A stretch of DNA of 43,029 bases from JBBSMX01 sp038232935. GTDB lineage: Bacteria; Bacteroidota; Rhodothermia; Rhodothermales; JANQRZ01. Location of the stretch: positions 1 to 43,029 of the forward strand of contig JBBSMX010000021.1 of NCBI GenBank assembly GCA_038232935.1, given 5' to 3'. Below are positions 26,202 to 34,692 of the stretch, piece by piece. Under the pieces are notes generated by a model that saw only the letters and a list, made by a program, of their open reading frames with translations, ran no database searches and had not been told where the DNA came from. The position numbers and the translations under genes were made by a program. Numbering within the stretch: position 1 is the first letter of the stretch; each line of letters starts with the position of its first letter.

Positions 26202-28016
26202 CTACCTCGTGAAGAGGAGGTACGTCGAGATAGCCGTGCCGAGGACGGCCAGCCCCGTTTGGACGTACTGGAAGCGACGGTTGGCGCTCTCCTGCCGGCG
26301 CTGAAAATCGAGCTGCCGCTCCTGAAGGGTCAGCGCTTGCAGCGTCTCTGAGTCGGCCATCGGGTTCCGGTTGACGAAGATGGCGTCACCGGAGTGGATC
26401 GTGGCGTTCGTGGGCGAGCGGAGGGAGCCGCTCCCGGACTCCCGGAGGTACACCTCGGCGGCGGACAGACCCCGTCCCCCCGCCTGCTCGACGTAGTAAT
26501 CGGCGTCGGCGTCGGCAACGAAGGGGACGTACCCGGGATTGCGGACCTGCCCGATGACGAGGACGGCACCGGGGTCGCGCGGTACGACGAAACGGTCGCC
26601 GTCACGGAGGGGGACCGCAGGGATGGAGGCGGGGTCGTCCCCGAGGTCGAGGGAGACGCGCTGGTATTGAAGGAGCTCACGGGTGAGGTACTGCCGGCTG
26701 ACAAACGTGAGGTCGGTGAGCCGGGCCTGCCGAAAGATCTGCTCCTCGACGAGGGCAGCACGAGCGACGGGGTCCTGCACGGCGTCCAAGGTCGGACTGC
26801 CTGCTGGTGTTTCGGGGGGCCCCCGGCGTTCGAGGTATGCCGCCCGCAGTAAGGCGTCCGGACGGAGGCCACCGGCTGCTGCCACGAGGTCGCGGAGCGT
26901 GGTTTCACCGGGGATGATGGGGTACGTGCCTGGGTAGGCAACGAAGCCGTCGGCCTCGGCGATTCCAGCGCGTGCGGCGTCTGGAAGGAGGAGCCGGTCT
27001 CGCGGCTGGAGGGGCACATCGGGTTCCGTCCCAGCGAGGATAGCCTGTACGTCGATGGAGCGCGCCTCGAGGTCCCCGTCCGCACTGCGTAAGAGCCGGA
27101 CGGTGCCGGTCTCGGCCAGGAGCTCCGGTCCCCCGGCCACGAGGAGGAGGGCGGTTACGGTGTCGCCGGGGCGGTAATCGTAGCTGCTCGTATTCGTTCG
27201 GGATTCCCCGTTTGCGACCGACCTGTTGAGGGCCTCCCGGTCGGTACGCTCGACGAACACGGCTTCCCCATCGTTCGTGAAAGTCGGCACGTAGACGCGG
27301 TCCCCATCCTGGAGATACGGGTTGTACTGTGTGTCTCCGGTGGCGTAGTACCGCATGAGGTCGATGACGAGGCGGTCCCCATTCTGACGCTGCACTGCGA
27401 CGTTGCGAAGGGCCGGGAGCCCGTCGTAGTTCCAGAACTCGCGCCGCTGTTTCTCCAGCGCTTGCAGCGGATTGTTTCCTTCCATCGCTGCTGCGAGAGC
27501 GTCTTCGACACGGGCCACGGGCACGGCCACGTGGCGGCCGGGGCGCGCGACCTCGCCCGATACGTGGACGTAGAACTGCCGTGGCTGCGCGAGGGCTACC
27601 TCGGTCGGCACGTTGCGGTAGGCCCGCTGGAGCGCCGTTCCGATACGGGTACGCGCCTCGGCGAGGCTCAGGCCGGCCACAGGGAAGCTGCCGACCTCGG
27701 GGATCACGAGCACTCCATCAGCGGTTACCGACGGAGAGAACTGGAGGGGGATCGCGCCGCCCGTAGAGATGCTAAACATATCGCCTGGCCCCACGATGTA
27801 GGAAGTAGGGTCGATAGCCCCTTCGAGAGGGACTCCACCGGCTGCGAGGATCCGGTCCGTGGCCTGCCGGCGAGCCTGCTGCGCCATGAGGGCCTGCTGC
27901 TCGGCTGCCGAGAGGTTCGAGGGCGTCTGGGCTCGGGCGGAGGACGAGCCCGCGAGGAGCACACAGAAGAGCAAACAACAGAAACGCGTTGTCGCTAGGT
28001 GATGCAGAACGTGCAT
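26202..28016 (-). CDS. Wza-like polysaccharide export protein with SLBB domains
   Basis: A 604-residue outer-membrane export protein, first gene of the polysaccharide operon. The signal peptide (about 1-29, ending SARAQ) lacks a lipobox Cys, unlike E. coli Wza. The polysaccharide-export domain starts at YIVGPGDMFSIS, followed by SLBB repeats: QFYVHVSGEVARPGRHV, DGFVAYPGTYPIIPGE and AVLVIGQVRNPGYVPF. The C-terminus ends in a helix (VQTGLAVLGTAISTYLLF), fitting the membrane-spanning helix of Wza-type pores, although other readings are possible. It is larger than E. coli Wza (about 380 residues), owing to an extra SLBB unit. It is divergent from ispE. Confidence 0.92.
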   Translation of the reverse strand: MHVLHHLATTRFCCLLFCVLLAGSSSARAQTPSNLSAAEQQALMAQQARRQATDRILAAGGVPLEGAIDPTSYIVGPGDMFSISTGGAIPLQFSPSVTADGVLVIPEVGSFPVAGLSLAEARTRIGTALQRAYRNVPTEVALAQPRQFYVHVSGEVARPGRHVAVPVARVEDALAAAMEGNNPLQALEKQRREFWNYDGLPALRNVAVQRQNGDRLVIDLMRYYATGDTQYNPYLQDGDRVYVPTFTNDGEAVFVERTDREALNRSVANGESRTNTSSYDYRPGDTVTALLLVAGGPELLAETGTVRLLRSADGDLEARSIDVQAILAGTEPDVPLQPRDRLLLPDAARAGIAEADGFVAYPGTYPIIPGETTLRDLVAAAGGLRPDALLRAAYLERRGPPETPAGSPTLDAVQDPVARAALVEEQIFRQARLTDLTFVSRQYLTRELLQYQRVSLDLGDDPASIPAVPLRDGDRFVVPRDPGAVLVIGQVRNPGYVPFVADADADYYVEQAGGRGLSAAEVYLRESGSGSLRSPTNATIHSGDAIFVNRNPMADSETLQALTLQERQLDFQRRQESANRRFQYVQTGLAVLGTAISTYLLFTR

Positions 28017-28087
28017 TCGATGGCGGTTGGGTCCGAAATTGGCGCCGCAAGCTAAGGGCAGGACTGACCCGGCGCAATACCACCGCC

Positions 28088-28981
28088 GTGCCCCTATCCC
28101 CTCCCCCTCCGTCTTCGTCTAAAATAAGTACCCCGGCTACTTCCTTGCGACATCTTGCACCCGCCAAGATCAACCTCGGCCTCCACGTCCTCCGGCGCCG
28201 CACAGACGGGTATCACGACGTCGAAACGGTCCTGCTGCCCATCGGCTGGCACGACGTGCTCGCTGCCCGTTCGTCCGACACGTTTCGGTTCACGTGCTCG
28301 GACTCGGCACTGCCGACCGACGAGCGGAACCTCTGCGTGCGTGCTGCGCATGCACTCGCGGCGGAATCCGGGATTGCGCCCTGGGGAGAGCTTCACCTCG
28401 AGAAGCACGTGCCGCACGGGGCAGGTCTCGGCGGGGGGTCCAGCGATGCGGCCCACACCCTCCGGCTCCTCACCGACCTCTGGGACCTCGGCGTGCCCAC
28501 TGCGGCGCTTCACGCCATCGCCGCGTCGCTCGGGTCCGATGTCCCATTCTTCTTACACGATGAGGCGATGCTCGCTACGGGCCGGGGCGAGACGCTGGAG
28601 CCGCTAGCCGACGAGCCCTACCACCTGCCATATGCCCTCGCCGTCGTGATGCCGCCCGTGCAGGTCGCAACGGCCGAGGCCTATGCCCTCGTCCACCCCA
28701 ACGACCTGGGGCGGTCTGATGTCCGGGCCGTCGTGTGCTCCAACGACCTCGATCGGTGGCGACGCGAGCTGGTCAACGACTTCGAAGCCCCGGTGCTCGC
28801 TCGGCATCCGGAGATCCGTGAGGCCCGGCAGCGATTGCTCGATGCGGGCGCCGGGTACGCGGCACTCTCCGGCTCTGGAGCAGCCGTCTTCGGGGTGTTC
28901 GAGCGGGCAGGCGACGCGGAGCGAGCCGTCGCCGAGGCCGAAGCGTCGGGGCTGCGGGCGTGGACGAGCGTGCGGACCTAG
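28088..28981 (+). CDS. ispE: 4-diphosphocytidyl-2-C-methyl-D-erythritol kinase
   Basis: A GHMP kinase of the MEP pathway, phosphorylating CDP-methylerythritol at the 2-OH. Seen are the N-terminal APAKINLGLHVLRRRTDGYH, the ATP-binding GHMP motif PHGAGLGGGSSDAA and the C-terminal SGSGAAVFGVF. No ATG is suitably placed. GTG at 28088 is given here (297 residues); TTG at 28145 would give MRHLAPAKINLGL, closer to the usual family length, and may be the true start. Isoprenoids made by this route include undecaprenyl phosphate, the carrier used by the divergent polysaccharide operon. Confidence 0.93.
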   Translation: MPLSPPPPSSSKISTPATSLRHLAPAKINLGLHVLRRRTDGYHDVETVLLPIGWHDVLAARSSDTFRFTCSDSALPTDERNLCVRAAHALAAESGIAPWGELHLEKHVPHGAGLGGGSSDAAHTLRLLTDLWDLGVPTAALHAIAASLGSDVPFFLHDEAMLATGRGETLEPLADEPYHLPYALAVVMPPVQVATAEAYALVHPNDLGRSDVRAVVCSNDLDRWRRELVNDFEAPVLARHPEIREARQRLLDAGAGYAALSGSGAAVFGVFERAGDAERAVAEAEASGLRAWTSVRT

Positions 28982-29003
28982 CGTTCACGCTGGACACGCG
29001 CTG

Positions 29004-29011
29004 TATCTTAC
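29004..29011 (+). promoter_or_regulatory. Candidate -7 element for the methyltransferase gene
   Basis: TATCTTAC lies 38 bp before the ATG at 29049, the same distance as the candidate before 2903. It sits in the 67-bp gap after ispE, suggesting a separate promoter. Confidence 0.35.
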
Positions 29012-29048
29012 CCCCTTACAGAGTCCTCACGATCCGAACTGCCCATCG

Positions 29049-29783
29049 ATGTTCAAAGCTATTCTAACGCGCCTGCTCGGGGAACGGGCCATCGGCAAAG
29101 CAGAGTACTTCCTGAAGCCCAGCCTGAAGGACAGTTGGGGCGGGCCGATGAACGGTCAGACGTTCCGGCGACGCATCTACGCTGACCTCGTGCGATCACT
29201 CCCACTGCAGGCCATCGTCGAGACGGGCACGTACCGGGGAACCACGACGGCGCTCTTCGAGGAGTCGGGGCTCCCGGTCTACACCGTCGAGGCCAGCCCG
29301 AGGTACCACGCCTATTCGCAACTCCGCTTGCGAGGTGTGCGCGGGCATGTGCATGTCTATCTGGGCGATAGTCGCTCCTTCCTAAAGGACTTGGCTCGGG
29401 ATCCGTCGGTGCCCAGAGCAGACGTGCTGTTCTATCTCGACGCACACTGGGAGGAGGATCTGCCCCTACGCGAGGAGGTAGACCTCATCTTCAACAACTG
29501 GGAGCGGTCCGTCGTGCTGGTTGACGACTTCGAGGTCCCGGGTACGGACTACGAGTTTGACGACTATGGCCCCGGCAAGGCGCTGACGCTGGATTATCTC
29601 CGGCCGCTGGAGCGATTGGGGCTGTCCGCGTACTTTCCGGCTGCGAGCCCCGGTCAGGAAACGGGGGCGAAGCGGGGTTGCGTCGTGCTCTGCAACGACA
29701 CCGCCGTCGCTGTGGCGCTGGACGAGATCGAGACGCTCAGGCTTTACGAAGACGAGCCTGCCGCCGGCGCGGCGAACGGCTAG
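29049..29783 (+). CDS. Class I SAM-dependent methyltransferase-like protein
   Basis: A 244-residue protein with a Rossmann-type SAM motif, AIVETGTYRGTTTALF (55-70), an acidic strand end YTVEASPRYHAYSQLRL, and a later FYLDAHWEEDLPLREE and VVLVDDFEVPG. This pattern fits the Methyltransf_24/cephalosporin-hydroxylase-like group, often found near glycan genes. ATG at 29049 is preferred because the upstream in-frame extension runs back through ispE in another frame. It lies just outside the polysaccharide operon and on the other strand, so a role in glycan methylation is only suggested. Confidence 0.78.
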   Translation: MFKAILTRLLGERAIGKAEYFLKPSLKDSWGGPMNGQTFRRRIYADLVRSLPLQAIVETGTYRGTTTALFEESGLPVYTVEASPRYHAYSQLRLRGVRGHVHVYLGDSRSFLKDLARDPSVPRADVLFYLDAHWEEDLPLREEVDLIFNNWERSVVLVDDFEVPGTDYEFDDYGPGKALTLDYLRPLERLGLSAYFPAASPGQETGAKRGCVVLCNDTAVAVALDEIETLRLYEDEPAAGAANG

Positions 29784-29791
29784 GCAGGTTT

Positions 29792-31039
29792 TTACGCCCG
29801 CCCGTCGACCTCGCGTTCGATTTCGAGGGCGGCGGCGATGAGGGCGTCTTCCATCGAGGCGAGCCCTTCGTGCTGGGCGACGTACTGCGCCATCGCCTCC
29901 TTCAGCGTCGCGTCGCGCTGCACGACCGTCGTCCGCTTGCGCTCGGCCGGGTCCACGATGCGCTCGATGGCGGCGATGGTGTCGGCCTCGGCGAGGGCGT
30001 CGCGGATCGCTCGCACATCGACCTGCGGCACCTGTGACTCGTCGATCCGGTAGCGGATACGGACGACGGCGTCACGCACGTCCGCCATTTTGATCCGGCC
30101 GACAATCGTGCCTGTCGGATCGGCCGCCTCGCGGGCGTCGACTTCGATGGGGAGGAAGCGGCGCGCCGGCGTCGAAACGAACTCGTACGTCGTTTTCTTC
30201 TCGTTTCCCATCCCCGTGATCTCGACGAGGACGAAGCCCTTCTCGGCGTCGTGCTCTTTGAACGAGATCCGTTCGAGCGAGGATGGGTAAACCACCGGGG
30301 GACCGTCCCCCTGCTCGTAGGCGGCGAGGTTGCGGTCCTGGTATTTGTGGATGTGCCCGAGCGCGACGTAGTCGATGCCTGGCGGCGTGAGCTGGCCGAC
30401 GGTGAACTTCGGCTCGTGCGCGATGAGGCTCGTCCGCTCGCTCCCGCCGACCTCCGCCCCCTGCACGGTGAAGTGCCCGGCGAGTACGGCCGGCAGCGCC
30501 GGGTCGAGCTCCCGCGCCGACTGCTGCACGAAGTCGATGTAGAGTTCCTCGATGTACGTGCGGATCTGCTCGGGCGTTTTCTTCCGGTGCTCCTCTTTGG
30601 AGAGCAGCATGGACCGGATCGGCCACGGGAGGGCGAGGAGCTGGAGCGGCCCCGCTTTCGTCTCGATCCGGTCCACGGTCGGCTTCCGGTAGACGCGGAC
30701 GTTCCCGGACAGGAAGCCGAAGATGTCCACGGACGACGCCTTGCCGAACGAGACGGGATGGTCGTGGTTGCCGACGATCATCACGATGGGGATGCCCGCG
30801 TCGGCGATCGGACGGAGGCACTCGGCGAAGAGCTTCTGCTGCGTCGGTGTCGGGTCGGCGGTGCGGTAGGCGTCGCCACAGAAGAGGAAGAGGTCGACGT
30901 CTTCAGCGAGGGCGCGGTCCGCCATGAAGCGGAAGCTCGCGGCGAAGTCGTGGAGGCGCGAGTTCAGCCCGGTCTCGGGGTTGAGCCGGCCGTGGGTCTC
31001 GTAGCCGAGGTGGATGTCGGCGGTGTGGAGGAGCTTCAT
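29792..31039 (-). CDS. sbcD: SbcD/Mre11-type DNA repair exonuclease
   Basis: A 415-residue metallophosphoesterase of the SbcD/Mre11 family, the nuclease subunit that cuts DNA hairpins and ends together with the SbcC ATPase. Metal ligands are visible in TADIHLG (Asp8, His10), FCGDAYR (Asp56), GNHDH (Asn91, His92), AGHF and GHIHK. A capping domain and a helical C-terminus (EIEREVDGRA) follow. No sbcC gene is next to it on either side, unlike the common sbcDC pairing. The stop is 8 bp from the convergent methyltransferase stop. Confidence 0.9.
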   Translation of the reverse strand: MKLLHTADIHLGYETHGRLNPETGLNSRLHDFAASFRFMADRALAEDVDLFLFCGDAYRTADPTPTQQKLFAECLRPIADAGIPIVMIVGNHDHPVSFGKASSVDIFGFLSGNVRVYRKPTVDRIETKAGPLQLLALPWPIRSMLLSKEEHRKKTPEQIRTYIEELYIDFVQQSARELDPALPAVLAGHFTVQGAEVGGSERTSLIAHEPKFTVGQLTPPGIDYVALGHIHKYQDRNLAAYEQGDGPPVVYPSSLERISFKEHDAEKGFVLVEITGMGNEKKTTYEFVSTPARRFLPIEVDAREAADPTGTIVGRIKMADVRDAVVRIRYRIDESQVPQVDVRAIRDALAEADTIAAIERIVDPAERKRTTVVQRDATLKEAMAQYVAQHEGLASMEDALIAAALEIEREVDGRA

Positions 31040-31043
31040 TGGG

Positions 31044-31131
31044 TGATGGAGTGATTGGGTGATTCACTGATTGGGGCGGTGAGGAAGCACAGCCATCACC
31101 CAATCACCCAATCGGCGAATCACTCAATGGG
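31044..31131. repeat. Heptamer-rich inverted repeat between the PBP and sbcD genes
   Basis: GTGATTGGGTGAT (31051-31063) is the exact reverse complement of 31095-31107. Around it, TGATTGGG-type units recur on the left and CACCCAATCA-type units on the right. The whole gap between the two minus-strand genes is this low-complexity palindrome. It can fold as a long stem and may separate the transcripts. Confidence 0.6.
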
Positions 31132-31132
31132 T

Positions 31133-33484
31133 TCACCAGCCGATGCGGCCGCGGTTTTCCTCGTCGCGGCGCTGGTTCTGCTTCTGCTCCCAGCGGTCGA
31201 AGAGACGCTGAACAGGTGTGCGGCCGTCCTCGTCCTCCGGCGGGGGCGGGGCGGCGGGGAGGACGTAGCCGCTCGGCGGCTCGAAGCGGCCGGTGCGGAG
31301 GCGGTCGGCGAGGGGGAGGTCCTTCGCTTTCGAGAGGCGGGTGGCGAAGTCGCCGACGATGTGGAGCGCGTTGTGCGCGCCTTGCCCCCACCAACTCGTG
31401 CGGAAGGCGATGCGGCGGTCGTTCCAGCCGACCCACGCGCCGGCCACGAGGTCGGGGTGCATCAGCATGAACCACCCGTCGGCGCTCTCCTGCGTGGTTC
31501 CGGTCTTGCCGGCGAAGTCGAGATCGCGGAGGCCGAACTTCCAGCGGATGCGGTTGCCGGTGCCGTTGTCGATCACCTCGCGCATCATGTCCACGACGGT
31601 GTAGGCCGTGGAGGCGCTGAGGGCCTCGCGGCCCTGCGGCTCGAAGTTCGCAATCACGTTCCCCTGCCGGTCCTCGATCCGCGTGATGAACCTCGGCTCG
31701 TGGTAGACGCCGCCGTCGGCGAGGGTGGAATAAGCCGTGACCATCTCCAGGAGCGTCACGTCGCTCACGCCGAGCCCGATGGAGGGCACGGCCTCGATAG
31801 GACTCTCGACGCCGAGTCGGCGGGCGTAGGTCGCCACGGTCGCTGGGCCGATCTCCTTCGTCAGCCGCGCCGTGGGGATGTTCTTGCTCTGGCCGAGGGC
31901 GGTGCGGAGCGTGACGTACTGGCCGGAGGTGCCGCCGGAGTTCTTCGGGACCCACGGCGGAAGTCCCGGCTGCGTCCACACGAACGTCGAGTCCATCAAC
32001 CGGTAGTAGGGCGAGTACCCGTTGTCGATCGCGGCGATGTAGACGAACGGCTTGAACGTGGAGCCGGGCTGGCGGCGCGCCGTCTTCACGTGGTCGAACT
32101 TGTCGGCGACGAAGTCCCGCCCGCCGACCCAGGCGCGGACGAAGCCGGTCTTCGGGTCCATCGCGAGGAAGCCGGCTTCGAGGCGGGTCTTGTCCGTCTT
32201 GAGCGAGTCCATGAACGCCTCGTCCTGCCGAAGCCGGGCCACGGCATCCTCGCGGCTGACGTCCTCGCTTCGCAAGGCGCGCCAGCGGCCGGTGTCACGG
32301 ATAAAGGTGTCTACGAGGCGGGTCTGGCTGCTCCAGAAATACTCCCACGGGTCGATGTCGTGGGAGTTGGCGTAGCTGACGTAGTCGTCTTCCTTCTGGG
32401 ATCGGTACGAGTTGCGAGCGGCCCACTCCACGTCCACGACGGCCTGCAGCTTGTCCGTCTGCGCGTCCACCGCGTCCTGCGCCATCTTCTGGATCCGGCT
32501 GTCAATCGAGGTGTGGACGACGAGGCCGTCCGTGTAGATGTCGTAGTCGTTCTCCTTGCCCCACACCTTCAGCTCGGCGCGGAGGATCTCGGCGAAGTGC
32601 GGCGCGAGGTTGTCCGTGTGCGAGTACGGCTTGAAGTGGAGCGCAATCGAGTCGGTCTTGAGTTCGTCGAAGCGATTGCGCGGGAGCGACCCGTTCCCCA
32701 CCATCTCAGCGAGGACGAGGTTGCGACGCTGCATCGTCCCCACGAGGTTGCGGACGGGGTTATAGTAGCTCGGTCCCTTTAGCATAGCCACGAGCACGGC
32801 AGACTCTTCCACGTCCAGATCAGCGGCGGGTTTGTTGAAATAGGTCTGCGCTGCGGCCTCAACGCCGAAGGCGTTGTTTCCCCACGCCACGGTGTTGAGG
32901 TACATCTCGACGATCTCGTCCTTCGTGTACCGCCGTTCGAGCTGGATCGCCGTGAGGATCTCCTTGATCTTGCGCGTCACCGTGCGCCTCGTTCCGACTT
33001 GCTCGTAGAGGTTGCGGGCGAGCTGCATCGTGATCGTCGAGGCCCCGCGCACGCCTTTGCCGGTGAGTGCGCCGTACGCGACGGCGGCGAACCCGCGCAT
33101 GTCCACGCCCCAGTGGTCGTAGAAGCGCCGGTCCTCCATCGCCACGAGTGCCTCCGACATCGTCGGGGAGATCTCGTTCGCGGCGACCCACGTTCGGTTC
33201 TGGCCGAGGTAGTACCGCGCGAGCTCGACGCCATCGGCGGTGTAGGCAACGGTCGATTCGAGGTGCTCGGGGTTCTCGATTAGCTCGGTGGGGGGGAGCG
33301 TGAAGGAGAGGATCACGAGCCACAGCACGACGAGGAGGGTGAGGCCCCCGAGGCCGAGCGTGATCCACTTGAGCGCAGAGAACGAGTGGCGCTTGATCTC
33401 GGCATCGGACGCGGCGGCGCGGCGAGCTTCGGGATCGTCGAAGTAGCGCTTCAGCTCGTCGTCGGAGTAGGGATCGCTGGGCAT
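31133..33484 (-). CDS. mrcA: Class A penicillin-binding protein 1A (bifunctional)
   Basis: A 783-residue peptidoglycan synthase with glycosyltransferase and transpeptidase activity. A cytoplasmic N-tail precedes one membrane helix (39-61). The GT51 domain has VAMEDRRFYDHWGVD (catalytic Glu117), GASTITMQLARNLY and KDEIVEMYLNTVAWG. The transpeptidase has the SxxK box GSTFKPF (Ser475), the SKN box (GQSKNIPTARL) and the KTG box (FAGKTGTTQESADGW). A proline-rich then charged C-tail follows. An insertion of about 100 residues between the domains (WEYFWSSQTRLVDTF...) is usual in this phylum. It polymerises and cross-links cell-wall glycan in the periplasm. Confidence 0.95.
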   Translation of the reverse strand: MPSDPYSDDELKRYFDDPEARRAAASDAEIKRHSFSALKWITLGLGGLTLLVVLWLVILSFTLPPTELIENPEHLESTVAYTADGVELARYYLGQNRTWVAANEISPTMSEALVAMEDRRFYDHWGVDMRGFAAVAYGALTGKGVRGASTITMQLARNLYEQVGTRRTVTRKIKEILTAIQLERRYTKDEIVEMYLNTVAWGNNAFGVEAAAQTYFNKPAADLDVEESAVLVAMLKGPSYYNPVRNLVGTMQRRNLVLAEMVGNGSLPRNRFDELKTDSIALHFKPYSHTDNLAPHFAEILRAELKVWGKENDYDIYTDGLVVHTSIDSRIQKMAQDAVDAQTDKLQAVVDVEWAARNSYRSQKEDDYVSYANSHDIDPWEYFWSSQTRLVDTFIRDTGRWRALRSEDVSREDAVARLRQDEAFMDSLKTDKTRLEAGFLAMDPKTGFVRAWVGGRDFVADKFDHVKTARRQPGSTFKPFVYIAAIDNGYSPYYRLMDSTFVWTQPGLPPWVPKNSGGTSGQYVTLRTALGQSKNIPTARLTKEIGPATVATYARRLGVESPIEAVPSIGLGVSDVTLLEMVTAYSTLADGGVYHEPRFITRIEDRQGNVIANFEPQGREALSASTAYTVVDMMREVIDNGTGNRIRWKFGLRDLDFAGKTGTTQESADGWFMLMHPDLVAGAWVGWNDRRIAFRTSWWGQGAHNALHIVGDFATRLSKAKDLPLADRLRTGRFEPPSGYVLPAAPPPPEDEDGRTPVQRLFDRWEQKQNQRRDEENRGRIGW

Positions 33485-33665
33485 GCAGAACGGGATCAGC
33501 GGGCGGAAAGCGGAGGGGCCGCCGGGTGGGGGAAGGGACCGCTCCGAGAACGGCCGGGCGCGTGGGGTTATTGCAAGTGCCCTGCGGGAGAGGGCACGGA
33601 TAAACGTACGATGCGGCGGGCCTACGGGGGCAACTCACCCTGGCTCTCCTCACGTTTTATGCGTT

Positions 33666-34484
33666 TTATTCGTTTCGCCCGGCTGGCCTGACGGGGAGCG
33701 GTTCGGCAACGCGGCCGGTCCATCGGAGCAGGGCGGGTCCGTCCGCGTCGAGGCGGGCGAAGGTGCGGTCAGCGAACCAGTAGCCGGGGTTGAGGTAGGT
33801 GCCTTCGGGCCAGTCGGTGTGTTCGGCGGCGTGGCCGTGGCCGAGCACGACGAGGTCGGTGGGGGGGGAGACGAGGATGCGGTGGGCGGCATCGCGGAGG
33901 GCATTCACGTTGGAGGGCGTGGGCGTCCCGTCGCCCAGCCGGGCGACGCGCCGGGCGAGGCGGTAGCCCCAGTCGCCGGGAAGGAGGTTCCGGTAGAGCC
34001 GGTACGCCCCTCCGTGGCGCAGGAGCGGTTTCAGCCGGTTGTAGGCCCGCTCCAAAGGGATGAGCCCGTCGCCGTGGGCAATATACGCCGTGCGTCCGGC
34101 CAGCCTCGCCGTGACGGCGTCGGGCACGACGCGCACGCCGAGTTCGCGCGCGAAGTAGTCGAGGTGCCACGGGTCGCGGTTGCCGACGACGTAGGTGACG
34201 GCGATGCCCGTGTCCGTCCACTCGGCTAGCAGCCCTTGCAGCCGGGCGAACCCCTTCGGAACGAGGTGGCGGTACTCGATGAACTGGTCGAACACGTCGC
34301 CGACGAGGAAGAGCCCGCCGTCGTTGCCGGCTGCGCGCAGGGCGCGTTCGTGGGCGCGCAGGAGGGCGAGCGCGTCGCGCTCGGCGGCGCGGCTCTCGGC
34401 GGCGCTGCCGCGCCCGAGGTGGAGGTCCGAGAGGAAGAGGTACAGGGGGATGGGGGCGGGGGAAATCGAAAATGAATGCGCCAA
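33666..34484 (-). CDS. lpxH: UDP-2,3-diacylglucosamine diphosphatase-like metallophosphoesterase
   Basis: A calcineurin-like phosphoesterase of the LpxH group, which makes lipid X from UDP-diacylglucosamine in lipid A synthesis. Motifs are FLSDLHLGRG (Asp20, His22), LVGDVFDQF (Asp63), VVGNRDPWH (the GNRD form typical of LpxH), AHGDGL and LGHGHAAEH. No ATG fits the family N-terminus; TTG at 34484 gives MAHSFSISPAPIPLYLFLS and is used here. The longer frame to 34610 would translate an upstream palindromic repeat and is unlikely. Start choice is uncertain because the same bases resemble a -7 promoter element. Confidence 0.85.
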   Translation of the reverse strand: MAHSFSISPAPIPLYLFLSDLHLGRGSAAESRAAERDALALLRAHERALRAAGNDGGLFLVGDVFDQFIEYRHLVPKGFARLQGLLAEWTDTGIAVTYVVGNRDPWHLDYFARELGVRVVPDAVTARLAGRTAYIAHGDGLIPLERAYNRLKPLLRHGGAYRLYRNLLPGDWGYRLARRVARLGDGTPTPSNVNALRDAAHRILVSPPTDLVVLGHGHAAEHTDWPEGTYLNPGYWFADRTFARLDADGPALLRWTGRVAEPLPVRPAGRNE

Positions 34485-34497
34485 ATTACGGTACCCG

Positions 34498-34564
34498 TAG
34501 GGGCAAGGCGTGCCTTGCCCGCGTCGAGACCGGCGCGTGCGGCCGGACACGGCACGCCTTGCCC
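34498..34564. repeat. REP-like palindromic repeat
   Basis: GGGCAAGGCGTGCC (34501-34514) is the exact reverse complement of 34551-34564, and the left arm itself forms a 9-bp hairpin (34501-34520). Located between the starts of lpxH and the rhomboid gene, it has the look of a GTAGGGGC-type dispersed element. Confidence 0.55.
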
Positions 34565-34692
34565 GGCCGCCCCATAGGCATCGGTGGCGGAGTCCCCATG
34601 TCCCGCGCAACCTTCCCCGCCTCGGCTCGTTCGACGCAGCCCCCGCAGGGGGAAACTACCCATCGGCCCGACCGCGTTCCCACCCTCGTTTC

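Noticed and set aside
31055..32782. 575-codon frame antisense to the class A PBP
   Set aside because: All PBP catalytic motifs are on the minus strand; this is a shadow.
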